In this document: positions 8,991 to 16,720 of the stretch, in pieces
Layout: each line of letters opens with the position of its first letter
Position numbering within the stretch: the first letter of the stretch is position 1
From: Planctomycetota bacterium
Lineage (GTDB): Bacteria > Planctomycetota > UBA1135
DNA: 47,055 nucleotides
Assembly (NCBI GenBank): GCA_014382805.1
Contig: JACNIZ010000220.1
Location: forward strand, 1 to 47,055
Direction: 5' to 3'
Notes under the pieces: generated by a model
What the model saw: the letters and a program-made list of their open reading frames with translations, nothing else
Database searches by the model: none
Told to the model about the DNA's origin: nothing
Position numbers and translations under genes: made by a program

Positions 8991-9959
8991 CTACCAACCC
9001 ATCACCAAGGCGAAAAACAACGGCGCAACGATGGTCGCGTCAGATTCAATGATGTGCTTCGGTGTATTCACCCCCAGTTTGCCCCAAGTGATTTTTTCGT
9101 TGGGAACCGCACCTGAATAACTGCCAAAGCTGGTAGTTGAATCGCTAATTTGGCAAAAATATCCCCACAAAGGAACATGATCTCGCTGCAAATCCTGATG
9201 CAGCATCGGCACCACACAAATGGGGAAATCACCGGCTATGCCACCGCCAATCTGAAAAAATCCGACCGAACTCTGCGGTGCATAATTGCTATACCACTCC
9301 GCCAAATCCATCATCGCTTCAATGCCGCTTTTCACCGTCGACGGCTGGGCCAGTCCCTCCATGCAAGCCGCCGCAAACATATTCCCCGAAGTCGAATCTT
9401 CCCATCCGGGTGTCCAAATCGGCAGGTTTTTTTCCGCAGCAGCCAATAGCCACGAATCCTCTTCGGGGATTTGGTAGTACTGCTTCAATTTACCACTTAA
9501 CAGCATTCGATAGAGAAACTGGTGCGGGAACAAGCGCTCGCCGGCATCTTCCGCAGCCTTCCACTCCTCCCTTAAGGCACGTTCAATGCGTCGCATCGCC
9601 TCCTCTTCGGGGATGCAGGTGTCAGTCACTCGGTTCAAATGCTTGTCGAGCAATTCTTGCTCCTGCTGCGCAGTCAAATCACGATATCCGGGAATGCGCA
9701 AGTAATGGTCATGAGCAACCAAATGAAACACGTCTTCTTCCAGATTTGCTCCGGTAGTGCTGATAGCATGCACCTTGCCTGCCCGGATCATTTCGGCAAG
9801 AGAACGGCCCAATTCGGCGGTACTCATAGCGCCAGCCAGGGTCACCAGCATCGATCCGCCCGAATCCAAGTGCCGACGGTAATCCCGCGCCGCATCCATC
9901 AACGCTGCGGCATTGAAGTGGCGGAAATGCCGGGTCAAAAAGGCGGTAATTTCACTCAT
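8991..9959 (-). CDS. Bacterial deoxyhypusine synthase-like protein (probable polyamine aminobutyl transferase)
   Basis: The 322-residue protein is of normal length for the family. The active-site loop SGAVPNEKITWGKLGV places Lys294 at the position of the lysine that forms the imine intermediate in eukaryotic deoxyhypusine synthase (WGK motif). NAD-binding parts (TTGANLEEDV, GGGIAGDFP) are also present. Bacteria lack eIF5A, so these homologs do not make hypusine. They are annotated as DHS-like or homospermidine biosynthesis proteins and probably transfer an aminobutyl group from one polyamine to another. The setting supports this: it is divergent, 60 bp away, from speA-speB, which make agmatine and putrescine. 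Homospermidine as product is inference. Confidence 0.87.
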   Translation of the reverse strand: MSEITAFLTRHFRHFNAAALMDAARDYRRHLDSGGSMLVTLAGAMSTAELGRSLAEMIRAGKVHAISTTGANLEEDVFHLVAHDHYLRIPGYRDLTAQQEQELLDKHLNRVTDTCIPEEEAMRRIERALREEWKAAEDAGERLFPHQFLYRMLLSGKLKQYYQIPEEDSWLLAAAEKNLPIWTPGWEDSTSGNMFAAACMEGLAQPSTVKSGIEAMMDLAEWYSNYAPQSSVGFFQIGGGIAGDFPICVVPMLHQDLQRDHVPLWGYFCQISDSTTSFGSYSGAVPNEKITWGKLGVNTPKHIIESDATIVAPLFFALVMGW

Positions 9960-9977
9960 GGCTAAATTCTAGGTCTT

Positions 9978-9989
9978 CCCACCGGTGGG
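9978..9989. promoter_or_regulatory. 12-bp perfect palindrome between the DHS-like gene and speA; possible operator
   Basis: The sequence CCCACCGGTGGG is self-complementary over all 12 bases. It sits inside the 60-bp divergent gap, 18 bp from the DHS-like start and 30 bp from the speA start, where one bound regulator could control both transcripts. The cognate protein is unknown and no similar site was recognised elsewhere in the window. Confidence 0.4.
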
Positions 9990-10019
9990 CAAAAGAGCGA
10001 CAATGGCGCCTCAAGCTCG

Positions 10020-11999
10020 ATGGATACCCCCACCACCCTAACCACCCCGAATCAATCCACGCCGACCTCCGGCTGGACGATTCAAATGGCCGATGATTTG
10101 TACCGCGTCTCCGGCTGGAGCGAGGGTTATTTTTTCGTCGCCGAGGACGGCCGAGTGAAGGTGCGGCGCCATGCATCCGACCCCAATGGCGTCGCGCTGG
10201 ATGAAATTCGAGAAGGCTTGCGCCAGCGAGGCTTTTGCACGCCTCTAGTGGTACGCTTCAATGACATCCTGCGCGACCGCCTCGATCAAATTGCCGACGC
10301 CTTTAGTCGCGCCATGGAGGAGGAACAATACCGTGGGGATTATCGGCTCGCCTTCCCGATTAAAGTCAACCAGCAACGCCACGTCGTCGAAGAAATTTAT
10401 CGTCACGGCGAGCGCCATGGCTTTGGCTTGGAGGTTGGCTCAAAGCCGGAGCTCTTTGCCGCGCTGCCGTTGACCGCCGGCGACTTCGAGCGTCCTATCA
10501 TTTGCAATGGTTTCAAAGATGATCGCTACATAGAAGCGGTCATTCTTGGCACCAAACTTGGCCGCAACATTATTCCTGTAATCGAAGATTATTCTGAACT
10601 GGAACGAATCCTTCGTTTTGCCAAGAAGCACGATGTGCGACCACATATAGGTGCTCGTGTCAAACTTTCCACCCCTGGCGTCGGCAGATGGGAGGCCTCT
10701 TCGGGTTCACAGGGCAAATTTGGATTGTATATCAGTGAGCTTTTGGCCATGCACCAAGAGCTACGCGAGCATGGCATGGAAGATTGCCTAGAGCTGCTGC
10801 ACTGTCACGTCGGCAGCCAAATTCACGACATTCGTGTCGTCAAAAATATGATTAACGAGCTGGGCCAAATTTATGTTGAGCTCCAGCGCATGGGTGCCGG
10901 TTTGCGTTATTTGGACGTTGGTGGCGGCTTAGGTGTAGATTACGACGGCAGTCAGCGGGCAGTGGAATCTTCGGTGAATTATTCGCTTCAAGAGTATGCC
11001 AACGACCTGGTAGCGCGCGTCGGCAATTTGTGCAACCAAGCAGGCATCGAACATCCAACCCTAATTACCGAAAGTGGGCGCGCGATGTCCGCTCACCATA
11101 GTGTATTGATCACAGATGTGCTCGGTTCTAGCAGCAGTGAACGCATCAATTGCTTGGATATTTCCCTAGAAGAATGGCCAAATGAGGAAGATGCGCCACA
11201 GCCGATTCTTGATTTGCACCAAGCCTGGTCAACTTTGGATGCGGCGAACTATTCAGAAAATTATCATGACGCACAACAGGCGCGTGATGACTCGATCAAT
11301 CTGTTCGCCCTGGGCTACATTTCATTGCCCGCTCGTGCATTGGTGGAACGCATGTATTGGTCCACTTGTTCCAAGGTGCGCGGCTTTGCGCGCATTCTTG
11401 ACGAAGACCACGAAGACTTAGAATTCTTGGAAGATGCCCTACGTGCAACCTACTTCACGAACTTTTCTCTATTCCAATCTTTGCCCGATTCATGGGCGAT
11501 CGAGCAACTCTTTCCAGTGATGCCCCTGACCCGATTGACCGAGGAGCCGACGCGGCGTGCGGTTTTGGCCGATATCACCTGCGACTCCGATGGGAAAATT
11601 GAGAATTTCATCGGCGAATCCGAGAATCGCCAAACTCTGAACTTGCATGAACTGGTACCAGGTGAATCCTATTTTTTAGGAGTGTTTTTGGTCGGGGCTT
11701 ACCAAGAAACACTTGGCGATTTACATAATCTGTTTGGTGATACGCACGTCGTTCATATTAACTTGGAGGACGATGACGGTTGGTCGGTTGAAGAAACTGT
11801 AGAAGGAGATACGGTTCGCGAAGTTCTGTCCTACGTTCAATACGATGTGGAAGACATGGTGCGTGATTTTCGCAAGGACTGCGAAAAAGCGGTACGCGCT
11901 GGCCGTTTGAACATTACCGAAGCGCGCAACCTATTGCGCTTTTATGATCAGGGATTGGCGGGTTACACTTACCTTGAGTCAGATAATTTAGACGATTAA
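10020..11999 (+). CDS. speA: Biosynthetic arginine decarboxylase
   Basis: This PLP-dependent fold-III enzyme converts arginine to agmatine and CO2, the first step of putrescine synthesis by the agmatine route. It has 659 residues, usual for SpeA. Visible elements: the PLP lysine K115 in FPIKVNQ, the phosphate-binding GGGLGVDYDG (301-310), ESGR (351-354), the catalytic cysteine loop CDSDGKI (C521), and the late motif GAYQETLGDLHNLFGD. The N-terminal SGWTIQMADDLYRVSGWSEGYF matches the family start, which favours the ATG at 10020 over the internal ATG at 10086. speB follows after 4 bp, so the two form an operon. Confidence 0.97.
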   Translation: MDTPTTLTTPNQSTPTSGWTIQMADDLYRVSGWSEGYFFVAEDGRVKVRRHASDPNGVALDEIREGLRQRGFCTPLVVRFNDILRDRLDQIADAFSRAMEEEQYRGDYRLAFPIKVNQQRHVVEEIYRHGERHGFGLEVGSKPELFAALPLTAGDFERPIICNGFKDDRYIEAVILGTKLGRNIIPVIEDYSELERILRFAKKHDVRPHIGARVKLSTPGVGRWEASSGSQGKFGLYISELLAMHQELREHGMEDCLELLHCHVGSQIHDIRVVKNMINELGQIYVELQRMGAGLRYLDVGGGLGVDYDGSQRAVESSVNYSLQEYANDLVARVGNLCNQAGIEHPTLITESGRAMSAHHSVLITDVLGSSSSERINCLDISLEEWPNEEDAPQPILDLHQAWSTLDAANYSENYHDAQQARDDSINLFALGYISLPARALVERMYWSTCSKVRGFARILDEDHEDLEFLEDALRATYFTNFSLFQSLPDSWAIEQLFPVMPLTRLTEEPTRRAVLADITCDSDGKIENFIGESENRQTLNLHELVPGESYFLGVFLVGAYQETLGDLHNLFGDTHVVHINLEDDDGWSVEETVEGDTVREVLSYVQYDVEDMVRDFRKDCEKAVRAGRLNITEARNLLRFYDQGLAGYTYLESDNLDD

Positions 12000-12003
12000 G
12001 CAC

Positions 12004-12912
12004 GTGAACCATAAAATTTCCGACGGTTCCCGCACGCCGTATAGCGGTCGATTTTTGGATTTACCAGACCATCTTGCCGATCCCAAAACGGCACGCTTTG
12101 TCGTCATCCCGGTCCCCTATGACGGCACTTCCACCTGGCGCAAAGGCGCGGATCGAGGCCCCGAAGCTTTGTTGCAGGCATCTGCGGCGGTCGAATGGTA
12201 TGACATTGAAACCAAGCTGGAAGCGGCGCAAGTCGGAATCATGAGCGAAAATGCGCTTGCGGTAGATGGCTTAGATCCTCAATCCATGTGCGAGCTCGTG
12301 CAAGCTCGGACTAGCCATCATTTACAGAAAAATCGCATCCCAGTTATTTTGGGTGGTGAGCATTCCGTAAGCATCGGTGCGATTCGAGCGGCGGCTATAG
12401 CCAGTCCCGATCGTTTGGGTGTATTACAGTTCGACGCCCACGCCGACACTAGACCTGATTACCGCGGCTCGCCATACAACCACGCTTGTGTCATGGCCCG
12501 CGCTCGCGAAGTGGCGGATGTGGTGCAAGTCGGCATTCGATCCATAGAACAGCACGAGCTTAAAGGTTTAGATTTGCAGCGAGTATTCTGGGCCCATGAA
12601 ATCATGCAGGGTCAAGATCGTAAATGGATGGACCACGCAGTCGAGTTGCTGCCACAAAATGTTTACATTACGGTCGACTTGGATGGTTTTGATCCGTCGC
12701 TAATGCCGGCAACTGGCACTCCAGAACCTGGCGGTTTGGATTGGTACACGGTGAACGAATTAATCCGCCGAGTCCTTGCCAGCGGACGCCGCCTAGTAGC
12801 CTTCGACGTCAACGAATTGCTGCCCATCGATGGTCAGCATGCAAGTGATTTTCTTGCAGCAAAATTGGTGCATCGCATCATGTGCATGCAGGTTTCCGCA
12901 AGTGGCGGCTGA
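12004..12912 (+). CDS. speB: Agmatinase (ureohydrolase family)
   Basis: It hydrolyses agmatine to putrescine and urea using a binuclear manganese centre. All metal-binding motifs are intact in the 302 residues: GGEHS (H120), DAHAD (D144, H146, D148) and DLDGFDPS (D225, D227). The start is a GTG four bases after the speA stop; no in-frame ATG gives the normal N-terminus (YSGRFLDLPDHL). With speA it completes arginine-to-putrescine conversion, and the divergent DHS-like enzyme could extend putrescine into a triamine. Confidence 0.96.
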   Translation: MNHKISDGSRTPYSGRFLDLPDHLADPKTARFVVIPVPYDGTSTWRKGADRGPEALLQASAAVEWYDIETKLEAAQVGIMSENALAVDGLDPQSMCELVQARTSHHLQKNRIPVILGGEHSVSIGAIRAAAIASPDRLGVLQFDAHADTRPDYRGSPYNHACVMARAREVADVVQVGIRSIEQHELKGLDLQRVFWAHEIMQGQDRKWMDHAVELLPQNVYITVDLDGFDPSLMPATGTPEPGGLDWYTVNELIRRVLASGRRLVAFDVNELLPIDGQHASDFLAAKLVHRIMCMQVSASGG

Positions 12913-12964
12913 AGTTTGCTTTTTGAAGGCTTTTCAATTCTCCAAATAAGCTCGGAAATTATGC

Positions 12965-13426
12965 CTAATTGGACCGCCTCTGACGCTTCCAAACAATGAC
13001 CACAAGCCAGGTCAAATACGCCTGAATTTGAAGCGGCATGTCAGTCGGCAGGAGAATTTCAGCGCGGCGGTTAAGAAACCCCTCCGGTTGGATCCTGCCG
13101 ATCACTTTGCTCCCTTTGAGCAATTCAAACTTACGCGTAAACCAGGACCCAGGAGCAAGTACATATCTAGATTGGCCAATTTTCACTTCGTAGGAACGCA
13201 ATATGAACCCACGCTTTCTGGCGCTGGCAACGACCTCTCCACCTTCCTCGGTCAAGAAGAAGTCTCCTGACAAAATGCCCTCGCGGCCGATTTCAAAAAT
13301 ATCGTCTTGGAGTATCAACTTCCCTTGGGAGCGGAAGCGAGGAATCTCTAGCTCGGCAACTAGCGCATCGCCATCAAAGAACTTGTAATTCCAAGAGAAC
13401 CGACCATTTGGGCGGGCGTTTAGCAT
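12965..13426 (-). CDS. Unrecognised 153-residue protein with a hydrophobic C-terminus
   Basis: I do not recognise this family. The sequence is beta-strand-rich with alternating charged and hydrophobic residues (GRFSWNYKFFDGDALVAEL, KRGFILRSYEVKIGQSRYVL). It ends in a hydrophobic helix (LQIQAYLTWLVVIVWKR) with a basic tail, so the protein may be tail-anchored with the beta domain in the cytoplasm. The general look (a long antiparallel barrel around a hydrophobic helix) recalls tubby/LURP-one-like proteins, but no signature confirms it. Codon use resembles the neighbours. It converges with speB, 52 bp away. Confidence 0.7.
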   Translation of the reverse strand: MLNARPNGRFSWNYKFFDGDALVAELEIPRFRSQGKLILQDDIFEIGREGILSGDFFLTEEGGEVVASARKRGFILRSYEVKIGQSRYVLAPGSWFTRKFELLKGSKVIGRIQPEGFLNRRAEILLPTDMPLQIQAYLTWLVVIVWKRQRRSN

Positions 13427-13598
13427 GATTTAAAGAGTCCGCGCTAGAACTGGCGAATTAACCTCTTAGTCTAACTCCGCTGGCATCCAATTTTCGACCA
13501 CCACCCTTACCTCGCGCAGCCTAAAATTGCGAGGGGCGTTTTCCTAATAATAAGATCCAGCCTGCCGAAAACCTTTCACCCGCTCTCAACCAACCGCC

Positions 13599-14219
13599 AT
13601 GAAGTCCCCCGTCAGCAAATTGCTCCTTATCATTGTTATTCTAGTCTTGCTGCAAATATGGACCGGCTACAAGAGATCGAGAAATGAGGCGGCGGAGACA
13701 GCGTTTGCTGAATTGAACCAAATGCTTCGGGCAGGGCCAATTGGGGAACTCAGCCTAGCCAATAATCCTGAGTCCTCAGGCGACTTATCCGGTCCAGATG
13801 AAACAGCTCATATCCGAACCTTGCTTAATAGCAAAAGCCACTGGAATTATTTAGAAGATCTCGCCGCCGTACATGACCAGTTTGTATTTGATCCACGTCG
13901 GCGTAGCGTTTACTTTTTGCACCCGCGCGCAGCCAATCCTAAAGAATCGTGCCTAGGCCGGGTAACGATTACTGAAAATGGGAGTGGAAGTCATGCTGGC
14001 CACGCCGGAATGCCGCCCTATTTATTGTTGGAAACCCTGAAATGGGACCAAAATGCGTTACGAATTGAGGGCAGTATACTCAACAGCATTAACTGGCAGC
14101 CAAACTTAAATGGGACAGAGGTCGTTGCTGGCCAGCAGGTAGCGTTTCGGGTAGACGTCGATCGATTCGAGGACCGGACCATCGGCTTCGTGGAGCTCGG
14201 AGCGCCTTTAATCGAGTAG
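13599..14219 (+). CDS. Unrecognised membrane-anchored protein, 206 residues
   Basis: An N-terminal signal anchor (residues ~7-24, KLLLIIVILVLLQIWTGYK) precedes a ~180-residue extracytoplasmic domain with no family I can name. Features: an acidic linker, the segment QFVFDPRRRSVYFLHPRAAN, and a beta-rich C-terminal half. Small proteins with such domains often accompany prepilin-like modules in this phylum, but nothing local ties it to a pathway. Its last 12 bases overlap the end of the convergent Nod-like gene. The upstream gap (13427-13598) holds an inverted repeat CCTCGC/GCGAGG near 13512-13537 followed by TTTT, and nothing else I can identify. Confidence 0.65.
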   Translation: MKSPVSKLLLIIVILVLLQIWTGYKRSRNEAAETAFAELNQMLRAGPIGELSLANNPESSGDLSGPDETAHIRTLLNSKSHWNYLEDLAAVHDQFVFDPRRRSVYFLHPRAANPKESCLGRVTITENGSGSHAGHAGMPPYLLLETLKWDQNALRIEGSILNSINWQPNLNGTEVVAGQQVAFRVDVDRFEDRTIGFVELGAPLIE

Positions 14220-16586
14220 TTTGCCAGACGATTCGGAAGCGTCCGGGGTCATCGCTAATACCGTCGGCGGGGCGACGAATGGAACTGTTGCGGCTTGAGC
14301 ATTTTTTAATCGGAAGCCGCGTGTGACCATGAACCAAATTAGCGGAATGACACCGCCGCAGACGAACCATGCAACGCCGACTCCGCGTAACCAAGTAAGG
14401 GTTTGGAAAACGCTGCCGCTTTGATAATCCTGCGAACGGGCGTAAGCGTAGCCAACTTGCATCGAAGCGAGCAATTGATGCAGACCAACCGGGAAGAGGT
14501 CGAGTACTACCATCAGAACGAGTCCTAGGTTTAACGACCAAAAAACACGCCGCAGCAATTTTGCGTTCCAACTTTGCGGCCCGATGACCCAACGTCCGCA
14601 AAACAACATGGAAGCAATGGCTAAATTTCCATAAACGCCGAACAGCGCCGCATGACCATGATTGACGGTTAAGTAAGTGCCGTGTTGGAAATAATTGACT
14701 ATGGGCAAATTGATCATAAAACCCATCACCCCGGCGCCCATGAAGTTCCAGAAGTTGACGCCAATAAGGAATAAAAATGGCTCCGCCAAACCGAAGGTGG
14801 CCTGCTCCCCGCCACTTTTCCGCAACGCACTCACTGCGCCGCCGGGCATGTTGCGGAAACGCCAAGCTTCCACCGTCAGCAAAACCAACGGCACGATTTG
14901 CAGCGACGACAATACGCCGCCCAACGCAACTGTTTCAATGGATTTGGCGTTCCAATAAAAATTGTGGCTGATGCCGATCAAACCGGAGCCAAGGAACAAT
15001 ACCGCTGACAAATAAACCACGCGGGCGGCAACCATGTGGCTTACGAATCCCATCAAATACAAAAAATAGGCGGCAATGATAGTAGTGAACAGTTCAAAAA
15101 ATGCTTCCACCCACATATGGATAGTGCACCAGCGCCAGAAGTCGGCGATGACAAAATTCGTGTCGGGGTTGGCAACAAAACTGGCGGTGAACATAAAGAT
15201 AATGCCGACTATGGAATACACCATCCAGTTTGGTAAGGACCACGATTGCTTTTTCCGCAGCAGCGGCCAAACCCCGCGTGCGGTAATCCACAGCCAAACC
15301 ACAAACGCGGCATAAAGCAAATAATGGAAGACTCGACCGAACTGGGCGAATTCCCAACCTTGCAAACCAAACCAGCGCCAGTATTCTCCGAGCAAACCGT
15401 GCACACCCAAAGGAATGCCGAAAAAAGTGCCAGCGGCGACGACGACCAGCATCCAAAACAAAACGTTAATCCAAGCTAATTGGCGTTTGGGTTCAGGGCG
15501 GCAGATCAGGGGTAATACCCAAATGGTGGCGGCGATCCAACACACTGCGATCCAGAGTATTGAAATTTGGGAGTGCCAAGCGCGACTGATGGTCAGCGGC
15601 AGCACCTCTGAAATATCCAAACCCATTGCGCCGAAAATTCCGACGAAATCGCCGATGGTAATCAAGCCAGCTAGGACTTGCACACCGAACAGCACGGCGG
15701 CGACGGCGAAAAATTTATAACAAGCGCGCTGGGTTGGCGTGGGCTCGAATTTTTCGACCAGCTTAGTCGTCGCCAGCGGAGGCGTTTTCGTTTGCTGCGC
15801 TTCGAAAATGGCCTCACGATCCATCTTGCCGTAAAAGTAGAGCACGATCCCAAGCGAAAGCACTAAAGCAAGTGCGCCAATCACGCTCCAAAACACGACT
15901 CCCGACGTGGCGGTATTACCCGCTAATGGGTCATGCGGCCAGTTATGAGTGAAACTGTAGTCGTAGCCGGGACGTTGCGCAGCGCACAACCAACCACCCC
16001 AGAAAAAAAATGCACTGAGGTCGGATATTTCGTTTTCATCGGTGATGTAATTTTTTGTGGCGAATACTTCGTCGCCCGCAAGTTCGCCACCAGCACCAAA
16101 TTTCTGCGCATAATAATTACGCAACTGAGTGTAAGCCGCCGCTTGAGCATTGCTCAAGGTCACCGTGTTGGTGGCTTCGTTGTAGCGATTCTCCTTGAGC
16201 TCGGCTTGCACCAACGCCTGCACTATCATGCTGCGCTCGGAATCATCCGGCACTTTGTTACGCCAACCGGCGTCGTAAGTCTGATTCATCCACTGGGCAG
16301 TCAAATTGAGCGATTCAGCGGTGAAATCTGGGCCGCGCATGCCGCCGTCGCCGAGAAAACTGCCGTACTCCATCAAGCCATAGCGGAAGAACACTTGTTG
16401 GCCATCCGTGATGGACTTGGCTTCAAAAACCACTTCGCCAGACTCAGTTTTAAAGTCCGCAAGCGGCGGCGCATATTGATAAGTCTTAAAGCCGATGTAC
16501 CCCACCACCGCCACGCTGACCGCAACGATGATGACGAATACTTTCCACCAATGCTGGCGCCTATCGATCCATTTGATGATATTCAT
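14208..16586 (-). CDS. nod: qNOR-like enzyme with nitric oxide dismutase (Nod) signatures
   Basis: A 792-residue heme-copper superfamily membrane protein: a heme-less N-terminal periplasmic domain (~40-215, no CxxCH) and then about 12 membrane segments, the qNOR plan. Heme ligands are kept: H338 (RAWHSQ), H643 and H645 (NHGHAALFG). FeB-site residues are H490 and E494 (IHMWVEAFFE) and H541, but the next residue is N542 (GISHNFYWNAK) where NO reductases have His. The conserved Glu of the SALE motif is Q563 (SSLQIVP). The quinol-site His/Glu/Phe positions align with G312, G316 and A320, and the C-terminal Asp with V738. Loss of the quinol site plus the His-to-Asn change are, as I recall, the marks that separate Nod (2 NO to N2 and O2) from qNOR (2 NO to N2O). 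Activity is inferred, not shown. Confidence 0.85.
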   Translation of the reverse strand: MNIIKWIDRRQHWWKVFVIIVAVSVAVVGYIGFKTYQYAPPLADFKTESGEVVFEAKSITDGQQVFFRYGLMEYGSFLGDGGMRGPDFTAESLNLTAQWMNQTYDAGWRNKVPDDSERSMIVQALVQAELKENRYNEATNTVTLSNAQAAAYTQLRNYYAQKFGAGGELAGDEVFATKNYITDENEISDLSAFFFWGGWLCAAQRPGYDYSFTHNWPHDPLAGNTATSGVVFWSVIGALALVLSLGIVLYFYGKMDREAIFEAQQTKTPPLATTKLVEKFEPTPTQRACYKFFAVAAVLFGVQVLAGLITIGDFVGIFGAMGLDISEVLPLTISRAWHSQISILWIAVCWIAATIWVLPLICRPEPKRQLAWINVLFWMLVVVAAGTFFGIPLGVHGLLGEYWRWFGLQGWEFAQFGRVFHYLLYAAFVVWLWITARGVWPLLRKKQSWSLPNWMVYSIVGIIFMFTASFVANPDTNFVIADFWRWCTIHMWVEAFFELFTTIIAAYFLYLMGFVSHMVAARVVYLSAVLFLGSGLIGISHNFYWNAKSIETVALGGVLSSLQIVPLVLLTVEAWRFRNMPGGAVSALRKSGGEQATFGLAEPFLFLIGVNFWNFMGAGVMGFMINLPIVNYFQHGTYLTVNHGHAALFGVYGNLAIASMLFCGRWVIGPQSWNAKLLRRVFWSLNLGLVLMVVLDLFPVGLHQLLASMQVGYAYARSQDYQSGSVFQTLTWLRGVGVAWFVCGGVIPLIWFMVTRGFRLKNAQAATVPFVAPPTVLAMTPDASESSGKLLD

Positions 16587-16644
16587 TGGATTGACCTAAG
16601 GAAACTCTAGTTCATTCGGGTGGTGGCGCCGAGTTGAGTCGCGG

Positions 16645-16665
16645 TCATCTTTACACAAAAGATGA
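16645..16665. promoter_or_regulatory. Inverted repeat upstream of the Nod-like gene; possible operator
   Basis: TCATCTTT (16645-16652) and AAAGATGA (16658-16665) form a perfect 8-bp inverted repeat with a 5-base centre, 59 bp upstream of the nod start codon. No T tract follows on either strand, so it does not look like the terminator of the upstream aromatic gene. It also contains GT-N7-AC (16644-16654), the spacing of NorR half-sites, but no sigma-54 promoter lies between it and nod. Confidence 0.35.
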
Positions 16666-16720
16666 ATGAGGCCAAGAAAAATCAACGCCAGCACCTGCAA
16701 TTTTCAACTTAAATTGCGGC

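Noticed and set aside
15933-16610. A 225-codon open frame antisense to the Nod-like gene
   Set aside because: It has no recognisable domain, its composition is that of the reverse complement of a membrane protein gene, and the opposite strand holds an unambiguous enzyme.
16645-16670. NsrR binding site upstream of nod (AAGATGAAT resembles an NsrR half-site)
   Set aside because: The half-sites point outward in the wrong order relative to the known NsrR palindrome, so the likeness is probably chance.
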